From Planctomycetota bacterium (lineage in GTDB: Bacteria > Planctomycetota > UBA1135 > UBA2386), in the NCBI GenBank assembly GCA_019636245.1, contig JAHBXX010000009.1:1-64000 (forward strand): a stretch of DNA of 64,000 bases, given 5' to 3'. This document shows, in pieces, positions 14,165 to 21,655 of this stretch. The position numbers and the translations under genes are program-made. The notes beneath the pieces were generated by a model that searched no databases, was not told where the DNA came from, and saw only the letters and a list, made by a program, of their open reading frames with translations. The first letter of the stretch is position 1. Every line of letters begins with the position of its first letter.

Positions 14165-15727
14165 GTGCAACTGGAGAGCCATGCCACTCCGCCCAAGGAG
14201 ACCCCGCAACAGCGCTACGCGACCCTGCATCGCGCCGTCGAACGCGGCCTCGATTCCGACGAGGTCTGGAGGGAACTGGCCGAGGTGAGCCTGCGGCTCG
14301 GCCATGGCGACGAGGCGGTCGCGTGCCTGCGGCGCATCCGCAATCCCGCGCTCCATGCCGCGCTCGAGTCCCGCCTGGTCCGGCTCGGCCTCATCGAGGA
14401 CCCTGCGGCCCGCAACGCCCTCTCGCGTCGCCATCCCAGGGCGCCGGCAGCCGGCCATGCCGGAGGCGGTGAGGGTCACGGGCGCAGCGACACGCCGGGC
14501 CTCGGCGAGCACGTTCTCGACGCGTTCCAGTACCTGTGCCATCAGCACATGCCGTGGCTCGTGGTCGTCACCACGCTGGCCTTCCCGTTCGTGGTCGGCC
14601 TCGGCGGGTTCCTGACCGCCGGCGGTTCGCCGCTGGTACTGGCGGCGATCGCCGCCGTGCCGGGTCTCTCGGTGCTGGCGGTCGTCGGTGCGATGGGGCG
14701 GCAGATCCTCCTCGCCAGCAGCAGCGGCTCGGCCGACGTGCCGAACCTGCCCGAACTCGGCCAACTGCTGCGCGACGCGCGCACCTTCCTGGTCGACGCC
14801 GGCATCGTGTTCGGCAGCCTGCTGGCACCGACGATCGGGGCCATGGCGCTCGGCGCGCCGCTGTCGACGACGCTGCCCGGCCTGCTCGTGGGTGCGCTGT
14901 TCACGCCGCTGGCGTGGGCGCTGCGGCAGACCCGCGGCGACTTCGGCGCCCTGTCGCCGGTGACCCTGCTGCGCGCCCTGGCGCGCAGCGGTCGGCGCTA
15001 CCTCGGCCTGGTGCCGGTGTGCTGGTTGCTGTTCGCACCAGCCGCGCTGACAGCCTGGGCCGTGTTCGGCCGCCCCGCGTGGGTGCAGATCGCGGCGATC
15101 GGGCCGCTGGCCGTGGCGCCGCTGTTCGTCGTCTCCCGCCTGCTCGGCACCTGGCTCGACACCATGCGGCACGAACTCGGCGGCCTGCTCGTCGCCGGCC
15201 GGCCGCGGTCGAGGACCAAGGCCGGGACCGAGCCCGCCGCGGCGGCGTCGAAGCCAGCGGCCGCCAGCGACCCGCAGCCCGAACGGCCGCGGCTGCCGCG
15301 CCGGCCCGAGGCCCTCGAGCACTTCCGTGCCCCGAACGTCAAGCCGCCCACGGCCACGGGGAAGCCGGGGCGACCCGCCGCGGCGGCCCGTCCGACGGCG
15401 CGGCCGACGGCGGCGCGCCCTGCCACGGCGCCGGCGTCCGGCGCGGCGCGGCCTGCCCCTGGCGCTCCGGCATCGCGCGCTTCCGGGGTCCCGCCCGCCT
15501 CGAAGGCCAGCGCGGCCCCCAAGGCACCCGCGGCGCCCCCTGCCCCTGCCCCGGCGGCGCCCCGTAGCCCTGCCGGCAAGGCACCTGCGGCGCGTCAGAT
15601 CGAGGGGCGCGGCCCGCGCCGGGCCGGCCTCGACGACACGCCCGACCTGTCGCAGATGCCGGGGGCCGTCGTGGTCAGCGGCCAGGAACGCGCCCGGCAG
15701 GGCGCTGCGGCCCGCCCTCGGCGCTGA
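14165..15727 (+). CDS. Polytopic membrane protein with Ala/Pro-rich C-terminal tail
   Basis: The 520-residue protein starts with GTG preceded by AGGAGAG. It begins with a helical soluble region (about 1-115, TPR-like ERGLDSDEVWRELAEVSLRL). About six hydrophobic segments follow between about 120 and 335 (for example MPWLVVVTTLAFPFVVGLGG and PLVLAAIAAVPGLSVLAVVG). A disordered tail of about 170 residues is dominated by Ala, Pro, Lys and Arg. The tail ends TPDLSQMPGAVVVSGQERAR, a possible short linear motif. No known family is recognised. It is divergent from the secreted protein gene, the two sharing a 168-bp promoter region, and is followed by apt. Confidence 0.8.
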   Translation: MQLESHATPPKETPQQRYATLHRAVERGLDSDEVWRELAEVSLRLGHGDEAVACLRRIRNPALHAALESRLVRLGLIEDPAARNALSRRHPRAPAAGHAGGGEGHGRSDTPGLGEHVLDAFQYLCHQHMPWLVVVTTLAFPFVVGLGGFLTAGGSPLVLAAIAAVPGLSVLAVVGAMGRQILLASSSGSADVPNLPELGQLLRDARTFLVDAGIVFGSLLAPTIGAMALGAPLSTTLPGLLVGALFTPLAWALRQTRGDFGALSPVTLLRALARSGRRYLGLVPVCWLLFAPAALTAWAVFGRPAWVQIAAIGPLAVAPLFVVSRLLGTWLDTMRHELGGLLVAGRPRSRTKAGTEPAAAASKPAAASDPQPERPRLPRRPEALEHFRAPNVKPPTATGKPGRPAAAARPTARPTAARPATAPASGAARPAPGAPASRASGVPPASKASAAPKAPAAPPAPAPAAPRSPAGKAPAARQIEGRGPRRAGLDDTPDLSQMPGAVVVSGQERARQGAAARPRR

Positions 15728-15787
15728 GTCGGCCGTCTTGCCGCCGGGCGGAGCCGAGGCTCGCCCGGCCGTGCCGCCCGCGGCACG

Positions 15788-16309
15788 ATGGCCGGCATGG
15801 ACCTGGCCCTGTTCCTGCGCGACGTCCCGGACTTCCCCAAGCCCGGCATCCTGTTCAAGGACATCACGCCGCTGCTGGCCGATGCCCAAGCGATGGCGAC
15901 CGCCATCGGCCGGCTGGCCGGGTTCGACTTCGGCCGGGTGGACAAGGTCGCGGCGATCGAGTCGCGCGGCTTCCTGTTCGGTGTGCCGCTGGCGATGCGG
16001 CTCGGCAAGGGCTTCGTACCGGTGCGCAAGCCGGGCAAGCTGCCGTGGAAGACCAGCCGGGTCGAATACGTGCTCGAGTACGGCAGCGATGCCGTCGAGA
16101 TCCACCAGGACGCCGTGCACCCCGGTGAACGGGTGCTGCTGGTGGACGACCTGCTGGCCACCGGCGGCACCATGGCGGCGGCCTGCGAACTGGTGCAGAG
16201 CTGCGGCGGCGTGGTCGCCGGCTGCGCCTTCGTCGTCGAACTGTGCTTCCTGCCGGGGCGCGAACGGTTGCGCGGCCAGCGCGTCGAGGCCCTGATCGCC
16301 ATCCCCTGA
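15788..16309 (+). CDS. apt: Adenine phosphoribosyltransferase
   Basis: It salvages adenine to AMP with PRPP. The 173-residue type I phosphoribosyltransferase has the N-terminal hood (FLRDVPDFPKPGILFKDITPLL), the adenine-binding region (AIESRGFLFGVPLA; VPVRKPGKLPWK) and the PRPP loop VLLVDDLLATGGTM. The length is standard. ATG 15788 or the ATG three codons later could be the start. It stands alone, with a degraded inverted-repeat element about 50 bp downstream. Confidence 0.96.
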   Translation: MAGMDLALFLRDVPDFPKPGILFKDITPLLADAQAMATAIGRLAGFDFGRVDKVAAIESRGFLFGVPLAMRLGKGFVPVRKPGKLPWKTSRVEYVLEYGSDAVEIHQDAVHPGERVLLVDDLLATGGTMAAACELVQSCGGVVAGCAFVVELCFLPGRERLRGQRVEALIAIP

Positions 16310-16360
16310 CCCTGGCCCGCCCGGCCAGTGGCCCGACCCTCGTCGCGGCCGACCGCAGGA

Positions 16361-16463
16361 CCGATGGCAAGCGTGGATCTCCCCGCCGGAGGGGGTCGGG
16401 GCGTGCCTGCGACCCCCACCCCGACGCTGCTGCCCCGCCCAGCGCGACGCTTGCCGCCCATCG
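16361..16463. repeat. Degenerate copy of the GATGGCAAG inverted-repeat element
   Basis: The left arm CCGATGGCAAGCGTGGATCT (16361-16380, then CCCCG) matches the insertion-sequence end. The right side at 16444-16463 carries the inverted core with a 3-base insertion (GATGGGCGGCAAGCGTC on the minus strand). The span of 103 bp equals that of the intact copy at 9212-9313. The interior contains a 7-bp hairpin (GGGGGTC with GACCCCC). It lies 52 nt after apt and may have become its terminator. Confidence 0.55.
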
Positions 16464-16587
16464 CTTCCCGCCCGGCACCGCCCGTTTGGACCGACCGCTC
16501 CACCCGGCGTGTGGGATTTTTCTCGATCCCAAGCTCTTGCTTTGAGCCAACTTGTGAAATCTCCTCAAGAAATCTCCCCAGCCGCGC

Positions 16588-16614
16588 TCAATCGCCGGGG
16601 GGCTCGGGCCGATC
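16588..16614 (+). promoter_or_regulatory. Putative sigma-28-type promoter upstream of the c-di-GMP riboswitch
   Basis: TCAA (16588-16591), 17 nt, then CCGATC (16609-16614). Transcription would begin near 16621, about 50 nt before the riboswitch aptamer. If real, the downstream sigma-28 gene is itself transcribed by a sigma-28 holoenzyme. An A/T-richer stretch at about 16508-16575 could alternatively hold a housekeeping promoter. Confidence 0.4.
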
Positions 16615-16673
16615 ATCAGCGGCCGACCCGCAAGGGTCACGATCTTTGGTGTAGCGGCTCCCACCAAGGTGCT

Positions 16674-16767
16674 TCTCGAAACGGCAAACCCGACGAAAGT
16701 CGGGGACGCAAAGCCATAGGGCCTTCGGCCGGCCTCCCGCCGGCCATGGCAGCCTGGTTCCCGAAAT
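16674..16767 (+). promoter_or_regulatory. Cyclic-di-GMP class I (GEMM-I) riboswitch aptamer
   Basis: The conserved GEMM-I core is present in order. GGCAAACC (16683-16690) is followed by P1b, CGAC-GAAA-GTCG, with its GNRA tetraloop. GGGACGCAAAGCC comes next (about 16702-16714), then the P2 arm with the perfect stem GGCCGGC/GCCGGCC, and finally GCAGCCTGGTTCCCGA closing P1. These are the nucleotides that bind c-di-GMP and dock the tetraloop in the known structure. The aptamer ends about 258 nt before a FliA/WhiG-type sigma gene in the same direction. Its expression platform is not obvious; a stable hairpin at 16851-16868 is one candidate. Confidence 0.93.
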
Positions 16768-16850
16768 GAAGCGACGGTTCGCGCCTGTGCCCCTGCGATG
16801 CCACCCCCCGCGGGTGCAGCCCAGGCCACGGACCGGTAGCACTCCCGCCG

Positions 16851-16868
16851 CCCACTCCCCGGAGTGGG
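16851..16868 (+). other. Stable hairpin between riboswitch and sigma gene
   Basis: CCCACTCC and GGAGTGGG form an 8-bp inverted repeat in the riboswitch leader, 84 nt after the aptamer. It has no T tract. It may be part of the expression platform, for instance as a Rho-related or pausing element, but it could be incidental at this G+C content. Confidence 0.35.
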
Positions 16869-17024
16869 GCCGGACGGAGGTCAGGAACACGGCTTTGGCA
16901 GATGCCACCGTTCGACGCCCCCTGGAGCCGCCGTGCAGCGTCAGCGTGTCCCGCCGTGGGCGCATCCCGCTCGGTGCGCCCGGTTTCCTCGTCCTTCCCC
17001 GCCCGTCCCGCCGGAGTCCTCGCC

Positions 17025-17930
17025 ATGGCCAAGTCCTCGGTCGCCGTCCGTACGCCCTCCTCCCGCCAAGCACAGCCGCTGCCCACCCGACTCAAGGCCG
17101 TGGCGCGTGACACGAAGGCGACGCCGCGGGTTCCTGGCGGCAACAGCGCGCCGGCGCCGCAGCCGATGACCGAGGCCGACCTCGAGGTGATCTGGAAGAC
17201 GTTCAAGCGCACGCGCGACGAGAACCTGCGCAACACCCTGATCGAGCACCACATGCCGCTGGTGCGCGCGATCGCCGAGCGCGTGCTGCAGACGCTGCCG
17301 AAGTCGATCGAACTGGACGACCTCAGCTCGGCCGGGACCTTCGGCTTGATGGACGCGATCAACGGCTTCGATCTGTCGCGCGGCATCAAGTTCAAGACCT
17401 ACTGCACGACGCGCATCCGTGGCTCGATCCTCGACGAGCTGCGCAGCCAGGACTGGGTGCCGCGGCTGGTGCGCCTGAAGGCGCACCGCCTGGACCGCGC
17501 CATCCGTCAGCTCGAGGGCGAACTCGGCCGTGCCCCGAACCAGGCCGAGATCGCCGGCGTGCTCGGCATCTCGCTCGAGGAACTGCAGGCGCACGAGGCC
17601 GAGGCCAACGCCAAGGCGATCTTCTCGCTGTCGGAGAAGTGGGACGACGGCAACGAGGAGAAGGAGATGGAGAAGGTCGAGATCCTCGCCGACCGCAAGT
17701 CGGTGGATCCGGTCGACACCATCCAGCAGCGCGACGCGCTCGACATGATCACCGGCAGCCTGACCAAGAAGGAGCGGCTGATCGTGCTGATGTACTACTA
17801 CGAGGGACTGACGATGCGCGAGATCGGCGAGATCATGGAACTGACCGAATCACGCGTCTGCCAGATCCACAGCAACGTGATGGCGCGGCTGAAGGCGCAG
17901 CTCGACCACTCGGCCAACCAGCTGACCTGA
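17025..17930 (+). CDS. fliA: RNA polymerase sigma factor of FliA/WhiG family, riboswitch-controlled paralogue
   Basis: The 301-residue sigma-28-type factor directs RNA polymerase to flagellar or developmental promoters. After a Pro/Arg-rich N-terminal extension of about 45 residues come region 2 (LIEHHMPLVRAIAERVLQTLP; FGLMDAINGFDLSRGIKFKTYC; RIRGSILDELRSQDWVPR as typical FliA blocks), region 3 (LDRAIRQLEGELGRAPNQAE) and region 4 (LTKKERLIVLMYYYEGLTMREIGEIM, then TESRVCQIH). ATG 17025 has CCGGAG upstream. The leader contains a c-di-GMP-I riboswitch. A second, shorter paralogue lies at 27898. The acidic insert before region 4 (KWDDGNEEKEMEKVEILAD) is absent from that paralogue. Confidence 0.95.
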   Translation: MAKSSVAVRTPSSRQAQPLPTRLKAVARDTKATPRVPGGNSAPAPQPMTEADLEVIWKTFKRTRDENLRNTLIEHHMPLVRAIAERVLQTLPKSIELDDLSSAGTFGLMDAINGFDLSRGIKFKTYCTTRIRGSILDELRSQDWVPRLVRLKAHRLDRAIRQLEGELGRAPNQAEIAGVLGISLEELQAHEAEANAKAIFSLSEKWDDGNEEKEMEKVEILADRKSVDPVDTIQQRDALDMITGSLTKKERLIVLMYYYEGLTMREIGEIMELTESRVCQIHSNVMARLKAQLDHSANQLT

Positions 17931-18067
17931 ACTCCCTCCGTGGCGACGGCGGTCGCCACGAAGTCCCGATGGCACGGGCGGCCGCGGCCGAGCCCGGCCA
18001 CCGCTCGACCTGCGGCGGGACCGGAGCCGATGACGCCAAGGAGCGCCGCGACCGCGGCGTCGTGTCC

Positions 18068-18286
18068 ATGCCGCACGTCATCCACGCGTTCGTCGATGCC
18101 GCCCTCACCGTCGTCGCCTGGCCGCAGGCCGTGCGCGATGCGGCGGCGGCGCTCGGCGATGCCTCGCCGACGGCATCCACGTCCGCGGCGACGGCCGCCT
18201 GCCACCTGCGGCTCGAGGCGCAGCAGCCGGCGGACGGGTTCCGGCCGGAGGTCTCGCCCACGTCCGCCGCAGTGCCCCTGAAGTGA
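18068..18286 (+). CDS. Hypothetical small protein
   Basis: This 72-residue open frame (MPHVIHAFVDAALTVVAWPQ and on) lies between the sigma gene and the CheC-like gene on the same strand. Its third codon positions are almost all G or C, as in neighbouring real genes. No Shine-Dalgarno and no family motif are seen. The middle is low-complexity Ala/Ser/Thr. It may be a real small gene of the riboswitch-controlled unit or a spurious frame. Confidence 0.35.
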   Translation: MPHVIHAFVDAALTVVAWPQAVRDAAAALGDASPTASTSAATAACHLRLEAQQPADGFRPEVSPTSAAVPLK

Positions 18287-18400
18287 GACGCGGCTGCCGG
18301 CCGAAAGAAGCAGCGATGCTCCGCGCGCTACCACGATCCTGCCCGCCCGGCCACCGGTCGCACGCCTGACACCGAGCCGCAGCGCGGAACTCCCACCAGC

Positions 18401-19462
18401 ATGGCAGCCACCTCCCTCAAGACTGGGGCCGGAACCGAACTGAAGCGCATCGCCGGCATGCTGGCGACTTCGATCGGCGAGAGCCTCGGCGCCCTCGTCG
18501 GCCGCGAACTGGTGGTCCGGCCTGGAGAGCCCGAGCTGCATCCGGCCGACGCCTTCGCCGGCACGTTGCCGCGCGCCGTCACCGTGTCGCGTGGCGCGCT
18601 GGACAAGGCCTACGCCGGCCGTTCGCTGCTGGTGCTGCTGGAACTGGTCGATGCGGTGGCGATGGCCGGCCTGTTGATGATGACGCCCGACGACGTCGTG
18701 CAGGAGCGTCGTCGCACCGGCTCGCTGACCGACGAGGACGCGGCCGCGTTCGGCGAACTCGGCAACGTCATGTTCGCCGCCTTCGCCAACGTGCTGCGCG
18801 AGAACGTGGCCGACTGCGAGGTGGGCCACCAGGGCCATCAGGTCCTGCGGCCGAACGAGGACGCGGCCGCCACGTTCGGCACCGGCACCCTGGTCGTGGT
18901 GCCGCTGCGGATCAAGCTGGGCGAGTACCCCGAGTCGCGCGGCTGCCTCGTGCTCGACCTGTCGACCGCCGAGGCGTGGAACAAGGCGCCGCTGGGCGCC
19001 GCCGGCGACGGCGGCGAGGCCCGGGCGGCGAGCGGCGGCCGCAGCGACGAGGAGACGTTCGAGAACATCCCTCCGGCGCCTGTACGCGCGACGCTGGCGG
19101 CCTTCGTGATGCAGCCGGAGGTGCTGCGGCCGCTGCGCATGAGCTGCCGCCGCGTCGGCCTCGATCTGCGGCGCCATGGACGCGGCGAGATCCCGAACCC
19201 GGCGGCGCACCGCAACGAGGTGGTGCTGATGGACGTGCCCGCCGGCGAGGACCGGCGCTTCGACTGGTGCCGGCGCATCAAGGAACTGTCCGATTCGACG
19301 CGGGTGGTGCTGCTCGTCCACCAGCCCTCGCGGCATCGCGTCATGCAGGCGTTCCTGTCGCGTGCCGACGCGATCCTCGGCTTTCCGTGCGACGAGGCGA
19401 CCCTGTCGCAGAAGCTCGGTTCGATCCTCGACGCGATGGCCGGCGAGCCGCGGCTGCCGTAG
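18401..19462 (+). CDS. CheC/CheX/FliY-like domain fused to a receiver-like domain
   Basis: The 353-residue protein has two parts. Residues about 10-205 resemble the CheC/CheX/FliM-type fold: RSLLVLLELVDAVAMAGLLM, then the characteristic helix DAAAFGELGNVMFAAFANVL (compare EIGNI in CheC), then a beta-rich half. Residues about 235-350 read like a response-regulator receiver (VVLMDVPAG with the Asp at the phosphorylation position, STRVVLLVHQPS, and DAILGFPCDEATLSQKL where the usual Lys-Pro is missing). Such proteins dephosphorylate CheY or bind the switch. It follows the riboswitch-controlled sigma gene, so it may adjust chemotaxis output in response to c-di-GMP. Both domain assignments are visual. 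Confidence 0.65.
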   Translation: MAATSLKTGAGTELKRIAGMLATSIGESLGALVGRELVVRPGEPELHPADAFAGTLPRAVTVSRGALDKAYAGRSLLVLLELVDAVAMAGLLMMTPDDVVQERRRTGSLTDEDAAAFGELGNVMFAAFANVLRENVADCEVGHQGHQVLRPNEDAAATFGTGTLVVVPLRIKLGEYPESRGCLVLDLSTAEAWNKAPLGAAGDGGEARAASGGRSDEETFENIPPAPVRATLAAFVMQPEVLRPLRMSCRRVGLDLRRHGRGEIPNPAAHRNEVVLMDVPAGEDRRFDWCRRIKELSDSTRVVLLVHQPSRHRVMQAFLSRADAILGFPCDEATLSQKLGSILDAMAGEPRLP

Positions 19463-19510
19463 CCGCCCGCGCGTGCGAGCCGAAGCGCTGCCGCCCGACC
19501 TCGCCGCCGG

Positions 19511-19720
19511 TCAACGGCGATCGCCGTCGCCGCCGCCGGTGGCCTGGCGCAGCCGCCGGATCTCCGCCTGCGTGCGGGCCGCCGACTCCGCGATCAGCCG
19601 CAGCGCCGCCTGGTGCGCCGCCAGCGATCCGTCGGCGGCGGCGACTTCGACCTGCACCGCGATGGTGCCCAGCAGGTTGTTGACCCGGTGCACGAGGTCG
19701 TCGAACGCATGGCCGCTCAT
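19511..19720 (-). CDS. Mini protein resembling a stand-alone histidine-kinase dimerisation helix pair
   Basis: The 69-residue frame begins MSGHAFDDLVHRVNNLLGTI. The H-box-like VHRVNNLLG (His11) matches the (L)xHExNNLL/HRVNN pattern of histidine kinase DHp domains. A second helix follows (RLIAESAARTQAEIRRLRQA). No ATPase domain follows. It lies between two plus-strand flagellar units on the opposite strand, about 170 bp from the fliO start. It could be a phosphotransfer or decoy protein for chemotaxis regulators. The gene is inferred from motif and position and has no clear Shine-Dalgarno. Confidence 0.55.
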   Translation of the reverse strand: MSGHAFDDLVHRVNNLLGTIAVQVEVAAADGSLAAHQAALRLIAESAARTQAEIRRLRQATGGGDGDRR

Positions 19721-19889
19721 GCCCGCCAACGTAGCCGGCGGTCCGGGCGCACGGCGCGGAGAAGGCGCGCTGTCGTACCGGACCGCAGCAGAACGTGCGG
19801 ATCCGCGACGCCGCCGTCGGCTGCCGCCCCGAGCCGACCACAACATCTAGTCGTTCTGCGGTTGGCACATCGGGTGCTGAGGAGCGGTC

Positions 19890-20552
19890 GTGACACCCTC
19901 CCTGAAGACGTTGCCGAAGTGGCTGTTCCTGCCGCCGGCGGTCGCGCTGCTGATCGTCCTCGGTCCCCTGTCGATGCAAGGCGGCCAGGCGGCCGGGTCT
20001 CCCCCGGCGGCTCCCACCACGGCAGCGCCCGCCATCGAGCCGGAACCGGCGACCGAGCGCACGGCGGCGCGCCCGGCGCCGGCCGCGCCGCGCACGCCGG
20101 ACCCCTGGCAGATGGGCGGCACGCTGCTGGCCGTGCTGCTGCTCGGCGCCGGCGGCCTCCTGCTGCTGCGCAAGCTGCGCGGCGGCGCCACGCCCGTGCG
20201 CGGCGGCGTGCCGCTGGTCACGCTGCGCCAGTCGCTGCGGCTGTCCGCGCGCCAGGCCGTGCACGCCATCGAGTTCGACGACCGCATCCTCCTGCTCGGC
20301 GAGCACGACCGCGGCCTGGTGCTGCTCGACAGCGGCCGATCGCCGTCGCGCGACGACGAGGGCGAACTCGCCCGCCGCGACCGCGCCGCCGCGCTCGCTG
20401 CCGACGAGGACGACGGCGCGGTGCCGCGCAACCTCGTGATCCCGCGGCCGCCGGCGCGGCCCGCGACGCCGCCCGCCACTCCGACTCCACCGGCCCGCCG
20501 GCCGGGGCTCAACGACTTCCGCGCCCTGCTGCAGAAGGTCGGCCGCGCATGA
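19890..20552 (+). CDS. fliO: Flagellar biosynthetic protein FliO
   Basis: FliO assists assembly of the FliP-FliQ-FliR export gate. The 220-residue protein has an N-terminal hydrophobic segment or signal anchor (LFLPPAVALLIVLGPLS) and a Pro/Ala linker. A second transmembrane segment (LLAVLLLGAGGLLLLRKL) is followed by the FliO-type beta domain (LVTLRQSLRLSARQAVHAIEFDDRILLLG as its core), then a disordered tail. GTG 19890 has a strong Shine-Dalgarno (TGAGGAG). The stop overlaps the fliP start by 4 nt (ATGA). It is the first gene of the export operon. Confidence 0.88.
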   Translation: MTPSLKTLPKWLFLPPAVALLIVLGPLSMQGGQAAGSPPAAPTTAAPAIEPEPATERTAARPAPAAPRTPDPWQMGGTLLAVLLLGAGGLLLLRKLRGGATPVRGGVPLVTLRQSLRLSARQAVHAIEFDDRILLLGEHDRGLVLLDSGRSPSRDDEGELARRDRAAALAADEDDGAVPRNLVIPRPPARPATPPATPTPPARRPGLNDFRALLQKVGRA

Positions 20553-21352
20553 GCCGCCTGCTCGCGCTGCTGTTCGCCGTGCTGATCGCCGCGGCACCCG
20601 CCCGGACCCAGGACCCGATCGGTCCGATCGGTCCGCCGGCGCCGCCGGCCGGCGCGCCGGCGGCGGCCGGCACCCCGGGCCCCGGCGTCACGCTGTCGCT
20701 GCGCACCGGCGACGAGCGCCAGAACCTCAGCTCGGCGCTCGAACTCGTCCTCCTGATGACCCTGCTGGCGATGGCGCCGGCGATCGTCATGACGATGACG
20801 TGCTTCACCCGCATCGTCGTCGTGCTGTCGTTCCTCAAGCGCGCGATGTCGATGCAGGACCTGCCGCCGGCGATGGTGACCACCGGCTTCGCGCTGTTCA
20901 TGACGATCTTCGTCATGCGTCCGGTCGTGAACGACATCTACGACCGCGCCTACGTGCCCTACGTCGAGGACCGCATCGACTGGCGCGAGGCCGCGTCGAT
21001 CGCCTCCACGCGCATGAACCAGTTCATGCTGGCGCAGACCCGCGAGGAGGACGTGGCGCTGATCCTCGAGCTGAGCCGGACGCCGCGGCCGCGCACCGCG
21101 CTGGAGACGCCGTTCCACGTCGCCGTGCCGGCGTTCGTGCTGTCGGAGATCAAGACGGCGTTCCAGATGGGTTTCGTGCTGTTCCTGCCCTTCGTCGTCA
21201 TCGACCTGGTGATCAGCTCGATCCTGGTGTCGATGGGCATGTTCAGCCTGCCGCCGGTCGTCGTGTCGACGCCGCTGAAGCTGCTCCTGTTCATCCTCGT
21301 CGGCGGCTGGGACCTCGTCGTCGCCTCGCTCGCCCAGAGCTTCGCCACCTGA
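20549..21352 (+). CDS. fliP: Flagellar export gate protein FliP
   Basis: FliP forms the pentameric core of the flagellar type III export gate. The 267-residue protein has a cleavable signal peptide (MSRLLALLFAVLIAAAPA) as in other FliP proteins. It then has four membrane segments and family signatures MTCFTRIVVVLSFLKRAM, FALFMTIFVMRPVVNDIYDRA, FVLSEIKTAFQMGF and LPPVVVSTPLKLLLFILVGGW, each split across the region 75-260. It overlaps fliO by 4 nt, and fliQ follows 12 nt later. Confidence 0.97.
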   Translation: MSRLLALLFAVLIAAAPARTQDPIGPIGPPAPPAGAPAAAGTPGPGVTLSLRTGDERQNLSSALELVLLMTLLAMAPAIVMTMTCFTRIVVVLSFLKRAMSMQDLPPAMVTTGFALFMTIFVMRPVVNDIYDRAYVPYVEDRIDWREAASIASTRMNQFMLAQTREEDVALILELSRTPRPRTALETPFHVAVPAFVLSEIKTAFQMGFVLFLPFVVIDLVISSILVSMGMFSLPPVVVSTPLKLLLFILVGGWDLVVASLAQSFAT

Positions 21353-21364
21353 CCGGAGACCACC

Positions 21365-21640
21365 ATGGGCCACGACACCCTGCTCGACCTCGCCAAGTCG
21401 ACGTTGATCACCGCGCTGATGATCTGCGCCCCCGCGCTGCTCGTCGGCATGGCGGTCGGCCTGTGCGTCAGCTTCTTCCAGACCGTCACCTCGCTCCAGG
21501 AGCAGACGCTGACGATCGTGCCGAAGATGCTCGCCGTGCTGGCGACGCTGATCGCGCTCACGCCGTGGATCCTCGCCACGCTGCGCGAGTACACGGCGGC
21601 GCTGTTCTCCAACCTCGCCGCCTACGGCCTCAGCGGCTGA
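21365..21640 (+). CDS. fliQ: Flagellar export gate protein FliQ
   Basis: The 91-residue inner-membrane protein has two transmembrane helices. The conserved FliQ core is present (LLVGMAVGLCVSFFQTVTSL followed by QEQTLTIVPKM and the PW in ALTPWIL). FliQ forms the outer ring of the FliPQR gate. Start ATG 21365 is preceded by CCGGAGACC. It lies between fliP and fliR in the canonical order. Confidence 0.97.
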   Translation: MGHDTLLDLAKSTLITALMICAPALLVGMAVGLCVSFFQTVTSLQEQTLTIVPKMLAVLATLIALTPWILATLREYTAALFSNLAAYGLSG

Positions 21641-21655
21641 CGCCGCGCGCCGACC

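Noticed and set aside
16766..17110. Open frame starting directly after the riboswitch aptamer
   Set aside because: Arg/Pro-rich low-complexity product, no Shine-Dalgarno, overlaps the sigma gene in another frame and crosses the stable leader hairpin.
19862..19878. Sigma-54-like motif TTGGCAC-N7-TGCT before fliO with correct GG/GC spacing
   Set aside because: Transcription would start at about 19889, downstream of the strong Shine-Dalgarno (19879-19884) and practically on the GTG. The leader could not be translated as annotated, so coincidence is more likely.
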